7,153 nucleotides of DNA from Desulfobulbaceae bacterium. Its GTDB lineage: Bacteria > Desulfobacterota > Desulfobulbia > Desulfobulbales > Desulfocapsaceae. The stretch spans positions 11,751 to 18,903 of the forward strand of contig DOMU01000199.1 of NCBI GenBank assembly GCA_003509305.1, written 5' to 3'. The notes under the pieces are model-generated. The model did no database searches. It was not told the DNA's origin and saw nothing but the letters and a program-made list of their open reading frames with translations. This document shows positions 1 through 6,992 of this stretch, in pieces (position 1 is the stretch's first letter; each line of letters starts with the position of its first letter). A program made the position numbers and the translations under genes.

Positions 1-882
1 CTTACGGCTCATGGCCACGAAGTCACGCTTTTCACCATGGAGACCATGGGTGACCGCAACCTTGGCGCCTCAATAGCAAAAATAGGCGGTAAAGGGGTTT
101 TTACCGCCGAACTGGAAAAAAAACTTCTCAGTGAAGAGAGCGATATCGCAATACACAGCGCTAAAGACATGCAGTCTGTTTTACCCGATGGACTGGAAAT
201 AATAGCCTTCACCAAAAGAGAAAAAGCCCACGATACACTGATTAGTGATAATCCAAACATCAATCTATCGGACAGCGGCCAAACCTTGCGGATAGGCACT
301 TCTTCGGCGCGCAGAAAGGCTTTTCTCAGCAAATATTACCCCTGGATAAATATCGTTGATGTGCGGGGCAATCTACAAACCCGCATCAAAAAGATGCGCG
401 AAGGTCTTTGCGATGCCCTGCTGCTTGCCTATGCTGGAGTAAGCAGAATGGGCTACGAGACAATGATAGTCCATGAGTTTCCTCTTGATCAATTTATTCC
501 ACCTGTTGGACAGGGAACGATAGCGGTCGAAGCGGCAACGAAAATGGATGCGGAAAAAAGGATGGAAATCAGAAAGCGTGTCAACGATGCCGAAACCGAA
601 ATTTGTCTTCTTGCTGAACGCGCCTTTCTGAAAACTATGAATGGTGGCTGTAGTATTCCTGTTTTCGCTCATGCCACTGTCAAAACAGGCGGTATTTATT
701 TGTGTGGCGGTATCACCGCTCTTGATGGTGGAAAAATAATCGTCAAAGAAAAGAATACATTGTCATTGCGGGATGCTGATGTAACGGAAACGGGAGAAAT
801 GTTAGCCAGGGAAATACTGGAATCCGGTGGCCATGAGATACTCGCGGAGATTTTGCGTGAGATGAATAAAACCACGAATTGA
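1..882 (+). CDS. hemC: Porphobilinogen deaminase (hydroxymethylbilane synthase), 5'-truncated by window edge
   Basis: The enzyme joins four porphobilinogen units into hydroxymethylbilane, the precursor of uroporphyrinogen III, in the cytosol. The frame is open from base 1, and residues before the first visible Met still align with the family, so the start lies upstream. By comparison with E. coli HemC (313 residues) about 28 N-terminal residues are missing, including the first substrate-binding Arg/Ser motif; 293 residues are visible. Recognisable motifs are KIGGKGVF (domain 1), HSAKDM with the catalytic Asp at 166-168 (E. coli Asp84), GTSSARR with its paired arginines at 310-315, VRGNLQTR at 361-384, PPVGQG, and NGGCSIP with the cofactor-attaching Cys at 649-651 (E. 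coli Cys242). The residue after HSAKDM is Gln (172-174), where Pro is usual. hemD, a common partner, does not follow; dnaN does. Family identification is very secure. Confidence 0.96.
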   Translation, partial: LTAHGHEVTLFTMETMGDRNLGASIAKIGGKGVFTAELEKKLLSEESDIAIHSAKDMQSVLPDGLEIIAFTKREKAHDTLISDNPNINLSDSGQTLRIGTSSARRKAFLSKYYPWINIVDVRGNLQTRIKKMREGLCDALLLAYAGVSRMGYETMIVHEFPLDQFIPPVGQGTIAVEAATKMDAEKRMEIRKRVNDAETEICLLAERAFLKTMNGGCSIPVFAHATVKTGGIYLCGGITALDGGKIIVKEKNTLSLRDADVTETGEMLAREILESGGHEILAEILREMNKTTN

Positions 883-894
883 ATCAAACGGAAA

Positions 895-900
895 AAGGAG
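895..900 (+). promoter_or_regulatory. Strong ribosome-binding site deciding the dnaN start
   Basis: AAGGAG lies 8 bases before the ATG at 909. It rejects an in-frame TTG at 879 that overlaps the hemC stop codon and would add ten residues absent from clamp proteins. An ATG at 904 is out of frame and too close to the site. This is the best Shine-Dalgarno sequence in the window, which fits efficient translation of the clamp. Confidence 0.85.
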
Positions 901-908
901 AGAATGCC

Positions 909-2042
909 ATGCCTGTTCACTGTGTGATTAATAAAGAAAAAATTTTAAATATTCTCGCCGGTGTTCAAAATATAACGAACAAGAAAAATACCATAGCGAT
1001 TCTCGATAATATACTGTTGCAACTCGAAAATTCGTTATTGACCATAACCGCCATCGACATGGAGGTAGGTCTTCAATTGAGCATCGAAGCCGAAGAAATG
1101 GCCGCCGGTTCGATCACCCTGCCGTCAAAAAAACTCTATGAAATTGTCAAAGTTTCGAGTTCCGACACCATTGAGATAAAGGAGACGGAAAATAATTGGG
1201 TAACAATCAAGGCCGGGCCAAGCATCTACAGTCTTGCCGGCATGGCCAGTGCCGAATACCCGCTATTTCCGAGGCGGGAAGAGGAAAAAAGCATCAAGGT
1301 TCCTTCTGTCCTGTTCCTCGAACTGATTGACCGGACCCAATACGCCATCGCTGACGATCAGGAAAATATGTATTCGCTGACTTCGGCCCTAATCGACATT
1401 GAGGAAAAAGACGGCTCGACCCTAATCAGAATGGTGTCGTCGGATGGGCATCGTTTATCACTCATGGAAAAAGCAGCCGACAGTGAAATTCTGAAATTGA
1501 AAAACGAAAGTGGGCTGATTCTGGTTCCAAGAAGAGGAATCCAGGAGATGAAAAAATACTGTGAAGGCCGCGACGAAGTGGAAATGAGTCTGGAAAACGA
1601 CCTGCTTTTTATTAGCGATGATAAATCCATGTTGGCCATCCGCTTGAAAAAAGGAGAATATCCTCCCTATAAATCCATTATCGGGGTGATTCAAAAAAAA
1701 TACCAGGTAACGGTGGAACGTGAAAAATTCATCGAATCTCTGATCAGAAGCGACCTGTTCACGCGCGATATCTACCATACGATCCGTATCGACCTGGCTC
1801 GGGATAGCATGATCTTTTCATCGGAAAATACCGAATTGGGAAGTTTCAAGGAAGAATTACCGGTCAGCTATGAAGGTGAGAATTTGACTCTGGGATTCAA
1901 CTGCCGCTATTTCATTGAGACGCTTGAAGTTATGGAAGGAGAAAAAGTTCATATGTATCTGGACGGCCAGGACAGCGCCTGCTGTTTCACATCGGAAGCC
2001 GATCAGGGTTTTTTAAGTATCGTTATGCCAATGAATATCTGA
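909..2042 (+). CDS. dnaN: DNA polymerase III beta subunit (sliding clamp)
   Basis: The beta clamp is a homodimeric ring that tethers polymerase III and many repair proteins to DNA. The product is 377 residues (E. coli 366) and spans the usual three clamp domains, roughly 1-125, 126-255 and 256-377. Visible landmarks are the N-terminal segment with LDNILL (E. coli-type LGNLLL), the LPSKKLYEIVK helix of domain 1, the LAGMASAEYP strand, DGHRL at residues 179-183, GEYPPY before the domain 2/3 linker, and the C-terminal MPMNI (E. coli MPMRL). DGHRL, the YPPY proline and the C-terminal MPM line the pocket that binds clamp-binding peptides, so partner binding should be conserved. The ATG at 909 is chosen from its AAGGAG and the family's N-terminus. 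dnaA, the usual upstream neighbour, is replaced by hemC, and recF is absent downstream. Composition is AT-richer than gyrA. Confidence 0.96.
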   Translation: MPVHCVINKEKILNILAGVQNITNKKNTIAILDNILLQLENSLLTITAIDMEVGLQLSIEAEEMAAGSITLPSKKLYEIVKVSSSDTIEIKETENNWVTIKAGPSIYSLAGMASAEYPLFPRREEEKSIKVPSVLFLELIDRTQYAIADDQENMYSLTSALIDIEEKDGSTLIRMVSSDGHRLSLMEKAADSEILKLKNESGLILVPRRGIQEMKKYCEGRDEVEMSLENDLLFISDDKSMLAIRLKKGEYPPYKSIIGVIQKKYQVTVEREKFIESLIRSDLFTRDIYHTIRIDLARDSMIFSSENTELGSFKEELPVSYEGENLTLGFNCRYFIETLEVMEGEKVHMYLDGQDSACCFTSEADQGFLSIVMPMNI

Positions 2043-2043
2043 C

Positions 2044-2050
2044 GGGAAAG
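2044..2050 (+). promoter_or_regulatory. Moderate ribosome-binding site of gyrB
   Basis: GGGAAAG lies in the 14-base dnaN-gyrB gap, a few bases before the ATG at 2057, followed by an A-rich spacer. It matches the Shine-Dalgarno consensus only partly. Its position just after the dnaN stop suggests that ribosomes finishing dnaN help start gyrB (inference). Confidence 0.5.
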
Positions 2051-2056
2051 TAAAAA

Positions 2057-4474
2057 ATGAGTAACGAGCAGAACAATTACGGGGCGGAAAATATCAAGGT
2101 TCTCGACGGCTTGGAAGCGGTCAGAACCCGTCCCGCCATGTATATCGGCAATACCGGCGTCGAGGGCTTGCATCACCTGATCTGGGAAGTGGTCGATAAC
2201 AGTATTGACGAGGCCATCGCCGGTTTTTGCGACAGCATCCGGGTAACGATTCACGAGGACAATTCAGTCTCGGTTGAGGATAACGGGCGTGGCATCCCGG
2301 TGGATATTCATCCCACCGAAAAAATATCGGCGCTCGAATTGGTTATGCTGACATTGCATGCCGGTGGCAAATTTGATCATTCAAACTACAAAGTTTCAGG
2401 TGGTTTGCATGGCGTTGGTATTTCCGTGGTTAATGCCCTGTCAAAATCGACCGTCGTCATAGTTAAGCGTGGTGGCCATGCTTTCCGCCAGACTTACGCA
2501 TACGGCCACAAAACTTCGGAACTGGAAGTCGTTGGCGACAGCGATCAGACGGGGACAAAAGTAACCTTTGCCCCTGATGAAACCATTTTCAGAGAGTCGA
2601 CGGTTTTTGATTACGAAACCGTGAAAGTTCGGCTGCGGGAATTGTCCTTTCTGAATAAAAATATCCGAATTTTCTTAAAAGACGAACGAAATGGCGAGGA
2701 GGACAGTTTTCACGCCTCCGGCGGTTTGTTGTCCTATGTCGAATTCCTCAACCGCAATCGCAATACCATTTTTCCGGAACCCATCGCCTTTTCCGCCGAA
2801 AAGGACAACGTGCAGGTCAATATCGCCTTGCAGTACTATGATGGATATAACGAAAGGTTGTATTCGTTCGTCAACAATATCAACACCAGGGAAGGTGGCA
2901 CGCATGTATCGGGTTTTCGCGCCGCCTTAACCAAATGCATTAACAAGTACGCTGGCGATGACGTTATCCCCAAAAATCTCCGCGAAAAAATGGGCGGTGA
3001 CGATGTCCGCGAAGGATTGACCTGCGTCATATCGGTGTATGTTCCCAACCCTCAGTTTGAGGGCCAGACCAAAACCAAGCTCGGCAATTCCGAAGTTAAA
3101 TCCATCGTCGAGTCGGTCTGTACCGACAAATTGACGGTTTTTTTCGAGGAAAACCCGGCAATTGCCAAAAAAGTAATTGAAAAGGTGGTAGAGGCGGCAC
3201 GCGCCCGCGAGGCGGCCAAGCGGGCCAGGGATCTGTCGCGGAAGAAAAGTTCCGCCAGCCTGCTCATGGCTGGCAAGTTGGCGGAATGTCAGGAAAAAGA
3301 CCCGAAAAAGCGGGAAATATTCATCGTTGAGGGTGATTCGGCGGGTGGTTCCGCCAAACAGGGCCGCGACCGCTCTATTCAGGCGATTTTGCCCCTGCGC
3401 GGCAAAATCCTAAATGTCGAAAAGGCGAGGTTCGACCGGATTCTTGCCAGCGACGACATAAAAAATCTCATCGGCGCTTTAGGCTGCGGTATCGGCAAAG
3501 ATGAATTCGCACTCGATAACCTCCGTTACCACAAAGTCATCATCATGACTGATGCCGATGTCGATGGCGCCCATATCCGTACACTTCTGCTGACCTTTTT
3601 CTACCGCCAGATGCTGCCCTTGTTGCAGGGAGGTTTCATCTATATTGGCCAGCCCCCGCTGTTTCGGCTCAGCAAGGGTAAAAAGGAATTGTATTTTCAG
3701 TATGATGACGAGTTGCGGGCCTATCTTTTCAACGAAACCAAGGGAAAATTGAACATCGTCTTTCATCAGTGTGGAGAAAAAGAATTCGCCGGCGATGAAC
3801 TGGTTGCCGTGCTCGATGCCCTTTCCCGCTTCCGAAATACTTTGCACAATCTGGCGCTTTTGAATATCCCGGACGATGTCATTACCATTCTTCTCGAAAA
3901 CAGGGTGAAAAGTTCCGATCAGTTTGGTGATATTTCGTTTCTGGAGACGATTTTGTCGTCGTTGCCGGCGGAACGCTACACCATCGATTCACCACGGAAT
4001 TGTCCATGGAAAAGCGGTTCCTGGGAGGCTAACGTTACCACCAGAGATAAAAACAAAAGAAAGTTCACTATCGGCCCGCACATCCCCCTGGCGCCTGAGT
4101 ACCGCAGGGCGCTCGATATGTATCTGACGGTCAAACCCTATCTTAATTCGACGGCTACCTTTCGTTTCGTCGGTAAGGAGGGAACCATCGACCGGGAAAT
4201 GACGGTGGCATCGTGGACGAAAGTTCTCGATACCATTCAGGAAGAGATGTTCCGAGGCTTTCATCTGCAACGCTACAAAGGTTTGGGTGAGATGAATCCG
4301 GAACAACTGTGGGAAACGACAATGAATCCGCAAAACCGAAGCTTGGTCCGGGTCAATATTGCCGATGCCGAACAGGCCGATGAAATGTTCACCACCCTGA
4401 TGGGCGATAAGGTGGAACCGAGGCGTGATTTCATCCACAACCACGCCATGGAAGTGACGAATCTTGATATTTGA
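2057..4474 (+). CDS. gyrB: DNA gyrase subunit B (ATPase/TOPRIM)
   Basis: GyrB supplies ATP hydrolysis and the metal-binding TOPRIM site of the A2B2 gyrase that introduces negative supercoils. The product is 805 residues (E. coli 804). The N-terminal GHKL ATPase has the catalytic Glu44 in [10 protein letters not shown], Asp75 with GRGIP (77-81), the HAGGKFD/GGLHGVG ATP lid, and the transducer QTK loop at residues 337-339. The TOPRIM domain has [13 protein letters not shown] (Glu425) and [10 protein letters not shown] (Asp499, Asp501). [13 protein letters not shown] carries Arg where E. coli has Lys447, a common alternative. Residues about 565-735 form the large insert found in many Gram-negative GyrB proteins, which separates this from the shorter (about 640-residue) Gram-positive form and from most Par[20 protein letters not shown] and VEPRRDFI close the protein. 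The neighbouring gyrA supports GyrB rather than ParE. ATG 2057 gives the normal N-terminus. Confidence 0.98.
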   Translation: MSNEQNNYGAENIKVLDGLEAVRTRPAMYIGNTGVEGLHHLIWEVVDNSIDEAIAGFCDSIRVTIHEDNSVSVEDNGRGIPVDIHPTEKISALELVMLTLHAGGKFDHSNYKVSGGLHGVGISVVNALSKSTVVIVKRGGHAFRQTYAYGHKTSELEVVGDSDQTGTKVTFAPDETIFRESTVFDYETVKVRLRELSFLNKNIRIFLKDERNGEEDSFHASGGLLSYVEFLNRNRNTIFPEPIAFSAEKDNVQVNIALQYYDGYNERLYSFVNNINTREGGTHVSGFRAALTKCINKYAGDDVIPKNLREKMGGDDVREGLTCVISVYVPNPQFEGQTKTKLGNSEVKSIVESVCTDKLTVFFEENPAIAKKVIEKVVEAARAREAAKRARDLSRKKSSASLLMAGKLAECQEKDPKKREIFIVEGDSAGGSAKQGRDRSIQAILPLRGKILNVEKARFDRILASDDIKNLIGALGCGIGKDEFALDNLRYHKVIIMTDADVDGAHIRTLLLTFFYRQMLPLLQGGFIYIGQPPLFRLSKGKKELYFQYDDELRAYLFNETKGKLNIVFHQCGEKEFAGDELVAVLDALSRFRNTLHNLALLNIPDDVITILLENRVKSSDQFGDISFLETILSSLPAERYTIDSPRNCPWKSGSWEANVTTRDKNKRKFTIGPHIPLAPEYRRALDMYLTVKPYLNSTATFRFVGKEGTIDREMTVASWTKVLDTIQEEMFRGFHLQRYKGLGEMNPEQLWETTMNPQNRSLVRVNIADAEQADEMFTTLMGDKVEPRRDFIHNHAMEVTNLDI
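3105..3144 (+). repeat. Terminator-like inverted repeat plus T-tract inside gyrB
   Basis: GTCGGT (3112-3117) and ACCGAC (3122-3127) form a perfect 6-bp stem with a 4-base loop. An outer CGTC/GACG stem (3106-3109 and 3133-3136) closes around it across a small internal loop, and seven T residues (3138-3144) follow almost at once. The shape resembles a weak intrinsic terminator, but it lies within conserved gyrB codons and may be chance. The pairing is seen; any function is unproven. Confidence 0.3.
3250..3286 (+). repeat. Nested inverted repeat inside gyrB with two competing stems
   Basis: TTCCGCCA (3250-3257) is perfectly complementary to TGGCGGAA (3279-3286). GCCAGCC (3254-3260) is also perfectly complementary to GGCTGGC (3268-3274) with a 7-base loop. 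The shared GCCA can pair with either of two TGGC copies (3271-3274 or 3279-3282), so two alternative folds exist. The segment encodes the conserved stretch just before the TOPRIM domain, which may explain it without any regulatory role. Confidence 0.4.
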
Positions 4475-4475
4475 G
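4472..4475 (+). promoter_or_regulatory. Weak gyrA ribosome-binding site overlapping the gyrB stop codon
   Basis: TGAG, 6 bases before the ATG at 4482, is the only Shine-Dalgarno-like sequence and shares the gyrB TGA stop (4472-4474). The weak site and 7-base gap suggest that gyrA initiation depends on ribosomes terminating gyrB, which would help keep the subunits stoichiometric (inference). An in-frame TTG at 4464 inside gyrB would add six residues but has no better site. Confidence 0.45.
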
Positions 4476-4481
4476 AAACAT

Positions 4482-6992
4482 ATGTCGATTGAAGAGCAGC
4501 AGCAGGACGCGGAAAAATTTGGTTCGGTAGCGGTCGAAAAAGAACTGCAACGATCCTACCTCGAATATGCGATGAGCGTCATCGTTGGTCGGGCTTTGCC
4601 CGATGTCCGCGATGGATTGAAACCGGTGCACCGGCGGGCGATATTCGCTATGCGCGAGCTGGGCGTCGTCTATAACCGGCCCTATGTCAAATCGGCGCGC
4701 ATCGTCGGTGATATTATCGGTAAGTATCATCCCCATGGCGATGCCGCCGCCTACGACACCATTGTCCGCATGGCCCAGGATTTTTCCATGCGCTATCCCC
4801 TGGTCGATGGTCAGGGGAACTTCGGATCGCTTGACGGCGATTCCCCGGCGGCCATGCGCTATACCGAAGCGCGAATGACGAGAATCGACCGGGAAATCGT
4901 CGCCGATCTCGATAAGGATACCGTCGATTTTGTCGCCAACTATGACAATTCGCTCACCGAACCGGCGGTGATGCCGACACGCTTTCCGAATCTTCTCGTC
5001 AACGGCTCGTCAGCGGTTGCCGTCGGCATGGCGACCAACATTCCGCCGCATAATTTAAGCGAAGTTATCGATGGTATCCTGGCCCTGATTGACGACCCGC
5101 ATATCGAAATCAAGGAGTTGATGACGCTGGTCACCGGCCCGGATTTTCCCACAGCCGGCCTGATCTGTGGCCGGGCCGGTATCCGCGAAGCCTATGAAAC
5201 CGGCCGGGGAATCATCAATCTGCGTGGCCGCGTCAATATTGAAAAACATAAAGATGGCCATAAAGAAGCCATCATTATTACGGAAATTCCCTACCAGCAG
5301 AACAAGGCGCAACTGGTCGAGCGCATTGCCGCCCTGGCCAAGGAGAAAAAGGTCGAGGCCATTGCCGAGGTCCGCGACGAATCCGACCGGCATGGTTTGC
5401 GCATCGTCGTCGAGCTGAAACGTGACGAAAATCCCGATATTGTTATCAATCAGTTGTACACATTGACGCCGCTGCAAAAATCCTTCGGAATTATTTTCCT
5501 GGCCATTGTCAACAACCGCCCGGAAATACTCAATATCAAACAACTGCTCGAACATTTTCTCGAACATCGGAAAACGGTGGTCTACCGCCGCACCGCTTTC
5601 GAGCTGCAAAGGGCGGAAGAGCGTGAGCATATTCTTCTCGGTTTGTCGATTGCCGTGCGGAATATCGACGAAGTGGTGGCTATCATCCGAGCCTCGGAAA
5701 ATCCGCTGGTGGCCAAAGCGGCCTTAATCGAGCGCTTTTCTTTCAGCGATATTCAGGCCCAGACCATCCTCGATATGCGCCTGCAACGGCTGACCGGCCT
5801 GGAGATTCAGAAAATTCTCGACGAGCACGCGCAGGTGCTGACGGAAATTAAACGGTTGAAGGAAATTCTCGCCGATGAACAGTTGATTTTGAACATCATC
5901 CGTGACGAGTGCCAGGCCATCAAAAACGAGTACGGTGACGGGCGCCGGACAGAAATCATCGATGCGGTCGATGAGATTCTGCCGGAAGATCTGATCCCGA
6001 ATGAGGATATGGTGATTACCATCACCCATTCCGGCTATATCAAACGGAATTCGGCCAGCCTGTACCGCGCCCAGCATCGCGGCGGTAAAGGGATAACCGG
6101 CGTTAAAAGCGCCGACGAAGATTTTGTCTCGAAATTGTATATCGCTTCCACCCACGATACCTTTCTGTTTTTCACCAACACCGGCCGAGTCTATTGGCGG
6201 AAAGTCTATGAGTTGCCAGAATCGGGTCGGGTTGCCCGTGGCCGCGCCATCGTCAATTTTCTACAGCTTGCCGGTGACGAAAAAATCGCCGCCATCCTGC
6301 CGATAACCAGCTTCGACAATGCTGAAAATAACCGCAGCATTCTCATGGTGACAAAAAACGGCGTCGTCAAAAAGACCAGCATCGACGAATTCGTCCGTCC
6401 TCTGAAGGTGGGAAAACGCGCCTTGACGTTCAGGGAAGGCGACGAGATTGTCACCGCTCATCTCTTAAACGGCAACGACACGATTTTACTGGTTTCAAAG
6501 AAAGGGATGTCGATTCATTTTTCGGAAAATGATATCCGGGTCATGGGGCGGCAGGCGGCGGGTGTCATCGGTATGAGGCTTGCCGACAATGACGAAGTGG
6601 TCGGCGCCGTGGTCGTCACCTCGGAAAATCCGGTGCTGATCATCACCGAAAACGGATTTGGCAAGAAAAGCTCGATTCACGATTACAGTGATCAGTCACG
6701 CGGCGGTAAAGGAAAGTTCGCTATCAAAACCAGCGAGCGCAATGGCGACATCGTTGGTGTCAAGCAGGTCGGTGAAGATGAGGAAATCATTCTCATCGCC
6801 GATTCCGGCAAGATGATCCGCGTTACAGTTTCCTCGATCCGTGAAACCGGCAGAACCACCCAGGGCGTGCGCCTGATCAACCTCGCCGATGGTGAAAAAG
6901 TTGTCGATTTTGATACCGTCGCCACTGAAAACGATGGTGGCGAAACAAATGGCGAATCTGGTGACGAGCGGGAAGAAAATCATGAAAGCTGA
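4482..6992 (+). CDS. gyrA: DNA gyrase subunit A
   Basis: GyrA is the DNA breakage-reunion and wrapping subunit of gyrase. The product is 836 residues (E. coli 875). The winged-helix region carries [16 protein letters not shown] and the catalytic Tyr127 in AAMRYTEAR (E. coli Tyr122; codon 4860-4862). The quinolone region reads [11 protein letters not shown]: Ala88 stands where E. coli has Ser83, while Asp92 matches Asp87. At the position of the DNA-bending Ile174 there is Val179. Tower and coiled-coil sequence follows to about residue 500, with [12 protein letters not shown] near the C-gate. The beta-pinwheel starts near residue 507, with the GyrA-box QHRGGKG at 531-537 identifying gyrase rather than ParC; a second heptad, QSRGGKG, is at 738-744. 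A hydrophilic acidic tail occupies about 814-836. The ATG at 4482 gives the expected N-terminus. It follows gyrB by 7 bases and overlaps gpsA by 11. The gene is GC-richer than dnaN. Confidence 0.98.
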   Translation: MSIEEQQQDAEKFGSVAVEKELQRSYLEYAMSVIVGRALPDVRDGLKPVHRRAIFAMRELGVVYNRPYVKSARIVGDIIGKYHPHGDAAAYDTIVRMAQDFSMRYPLVDGQGNFGSLDGDSPAAMRYTEARMTRIDREIVADLDKDTVDFVANYDNSLTEPAVMPTRFPNLLVNGSSAVAVGMATNIPPHNLSEVIDGILALIDDPHIEIKELMTLVTGPDFPTAGLICGRAGIREAYETGRGIINLRGRVNIEKHKDGHKEAIIITEIPYQQNKAQLVERIAALAKEKKVEAIAEVRDESDRHGLRIVVELKRDENPDIVINQLYTLTPLQKSFGIIFLAIVNNRPEILNIKQLLEHFLEHRKTVVYRRTAFELQRAEEREHILLGLSIAVRNIDEVVAIIRASENPLVAKAALIERFSFSDIQAQTILDMRLQRLTGLEIQKILDEHAQVLTEIKRLKEILADEQLILNIIRDECQAIKNEYGDGRRTEIIDAVDEILPEDLIPNEDMVITITHSGYIKRNSASLYRAQHRGGKGITGVKSADEDFVSKLYIASTHDTFLFFTNTGRVYWRKVYELPESGRVARGRAIVNFLQLAGDEKIAAILPITSFDNAENNRSILMVTKNGVVKKTSIDEFVRPLKVGKRALTFREGDEIVTAHLLNGNDTILLVSKKGMSIHFSENDIRVMGRQAAGVIGMRLADNDEVVGAVVVTSENPVLIITENGFGKKSSIHDYSDQSRGGKGKFAIKTSERNGDIVGVKQVGEDEEIILIADSGKMIRVTVSSIRETGRTTQGVRLINLADGEKVVDFDTVATENDGGETNGESGDEREENHES
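5133..5180 (+). repeat. Long GC-rich inverted repeat (hairpin) inside gyrA
   Basis: ACCGGCCCGG (5133-5142) is perfectly complementary to CCGGGCCGGT (5171-5180). Directly inside it, CCACAG (5149-5154) pairs perfectly with CTGTGG (5165-5170), leaving a 6-base one-sided bulge (5143-5148) and a 10-base loop (5155-5164), for 16 base pairs in total. No T-tract follows, so it is not an intrinsic terminator. It encodes the conserved GyrA segment [17 protein letters not shown], so codon choice in a GC-rich gene could produce it. It is the most extensive pairing I found in the window. Confidence 0.5.
6078..6712 (+). repeat. Two direct copies of a 14-base sequence encoding GyrA-box-like heptads
   Basis: CGCGGCGGTAAAGG occurs at 6078-6091 and again at 6699-6712, in the same reading frame, encoding the RGGKG of QHRGGKG (first pinwheel blade) and QSRGGKG (a later blade). 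The range given spans both copies. The DNA identity probably reflects the repeated protein motif and shared codon preference, not a recombination site. Confidence 0.6.
6970..6975 (+). promoter_or_regulatory. Ribosome-binding site of gpsA within gyrA
   Basis: GGGAAG lies 6 bases before the gpsA ATG at 6982 and within the codons for the acidic GyrA tail. It is a reasonable Shine-Dalgarno match and fixes the gpsA start. Because the stop of gyrA (6990-6992) lies downstream of this start, the two genes are likely translationally coupled. Confidence 0.65.

Noticed and set aside
116..123. Run of eight A in hemC, and a similar run at 1693-1700 in dnaN, as possible slippage or phase-variation sites
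   Set aside because: Both encode Lys-rich stretches in intact conserved genes, and A-runs are frequent in the AT-richer part of the window. Nothing shows frame switching.
707..719. GCGGT/ACCGC 5-bp hairpin near the end of hemC as a terminator
   Set aside because: The stem is short, no T-tract follows, and it lies well inside the coding region.
879..908. TTG start for dnaN at 879 overlapping the hemC stop
   Set aside because: It adds ten residues not found in clamp proteins, while ATG 909 has an AAGGAG at ideal spacing.
3769..3780. TGTGGAGAA, one mismatch from a DnaA-box consensus
   Set aside because: It is a single imperfect copy inside gyrB, with no cluster of boxes, AT-rich unwinding region or intergenic space. 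No origin is visible in the window.
4464..4481. TTG start for gyrA at 4464 within gyrB
   Set aside because: It has no supporting ribosome-binding site, and the ATG at 4482 gives the expected GyrA N-terminus.
5055..5630. A 191-residue open frame on the minus strand opposite gyrA, with other long antisense frames
   Set aside because: The plus strand encodes conserved GyrA throughout. The antisense product has no recognisable motif and is explained by codon bias in the real gene.
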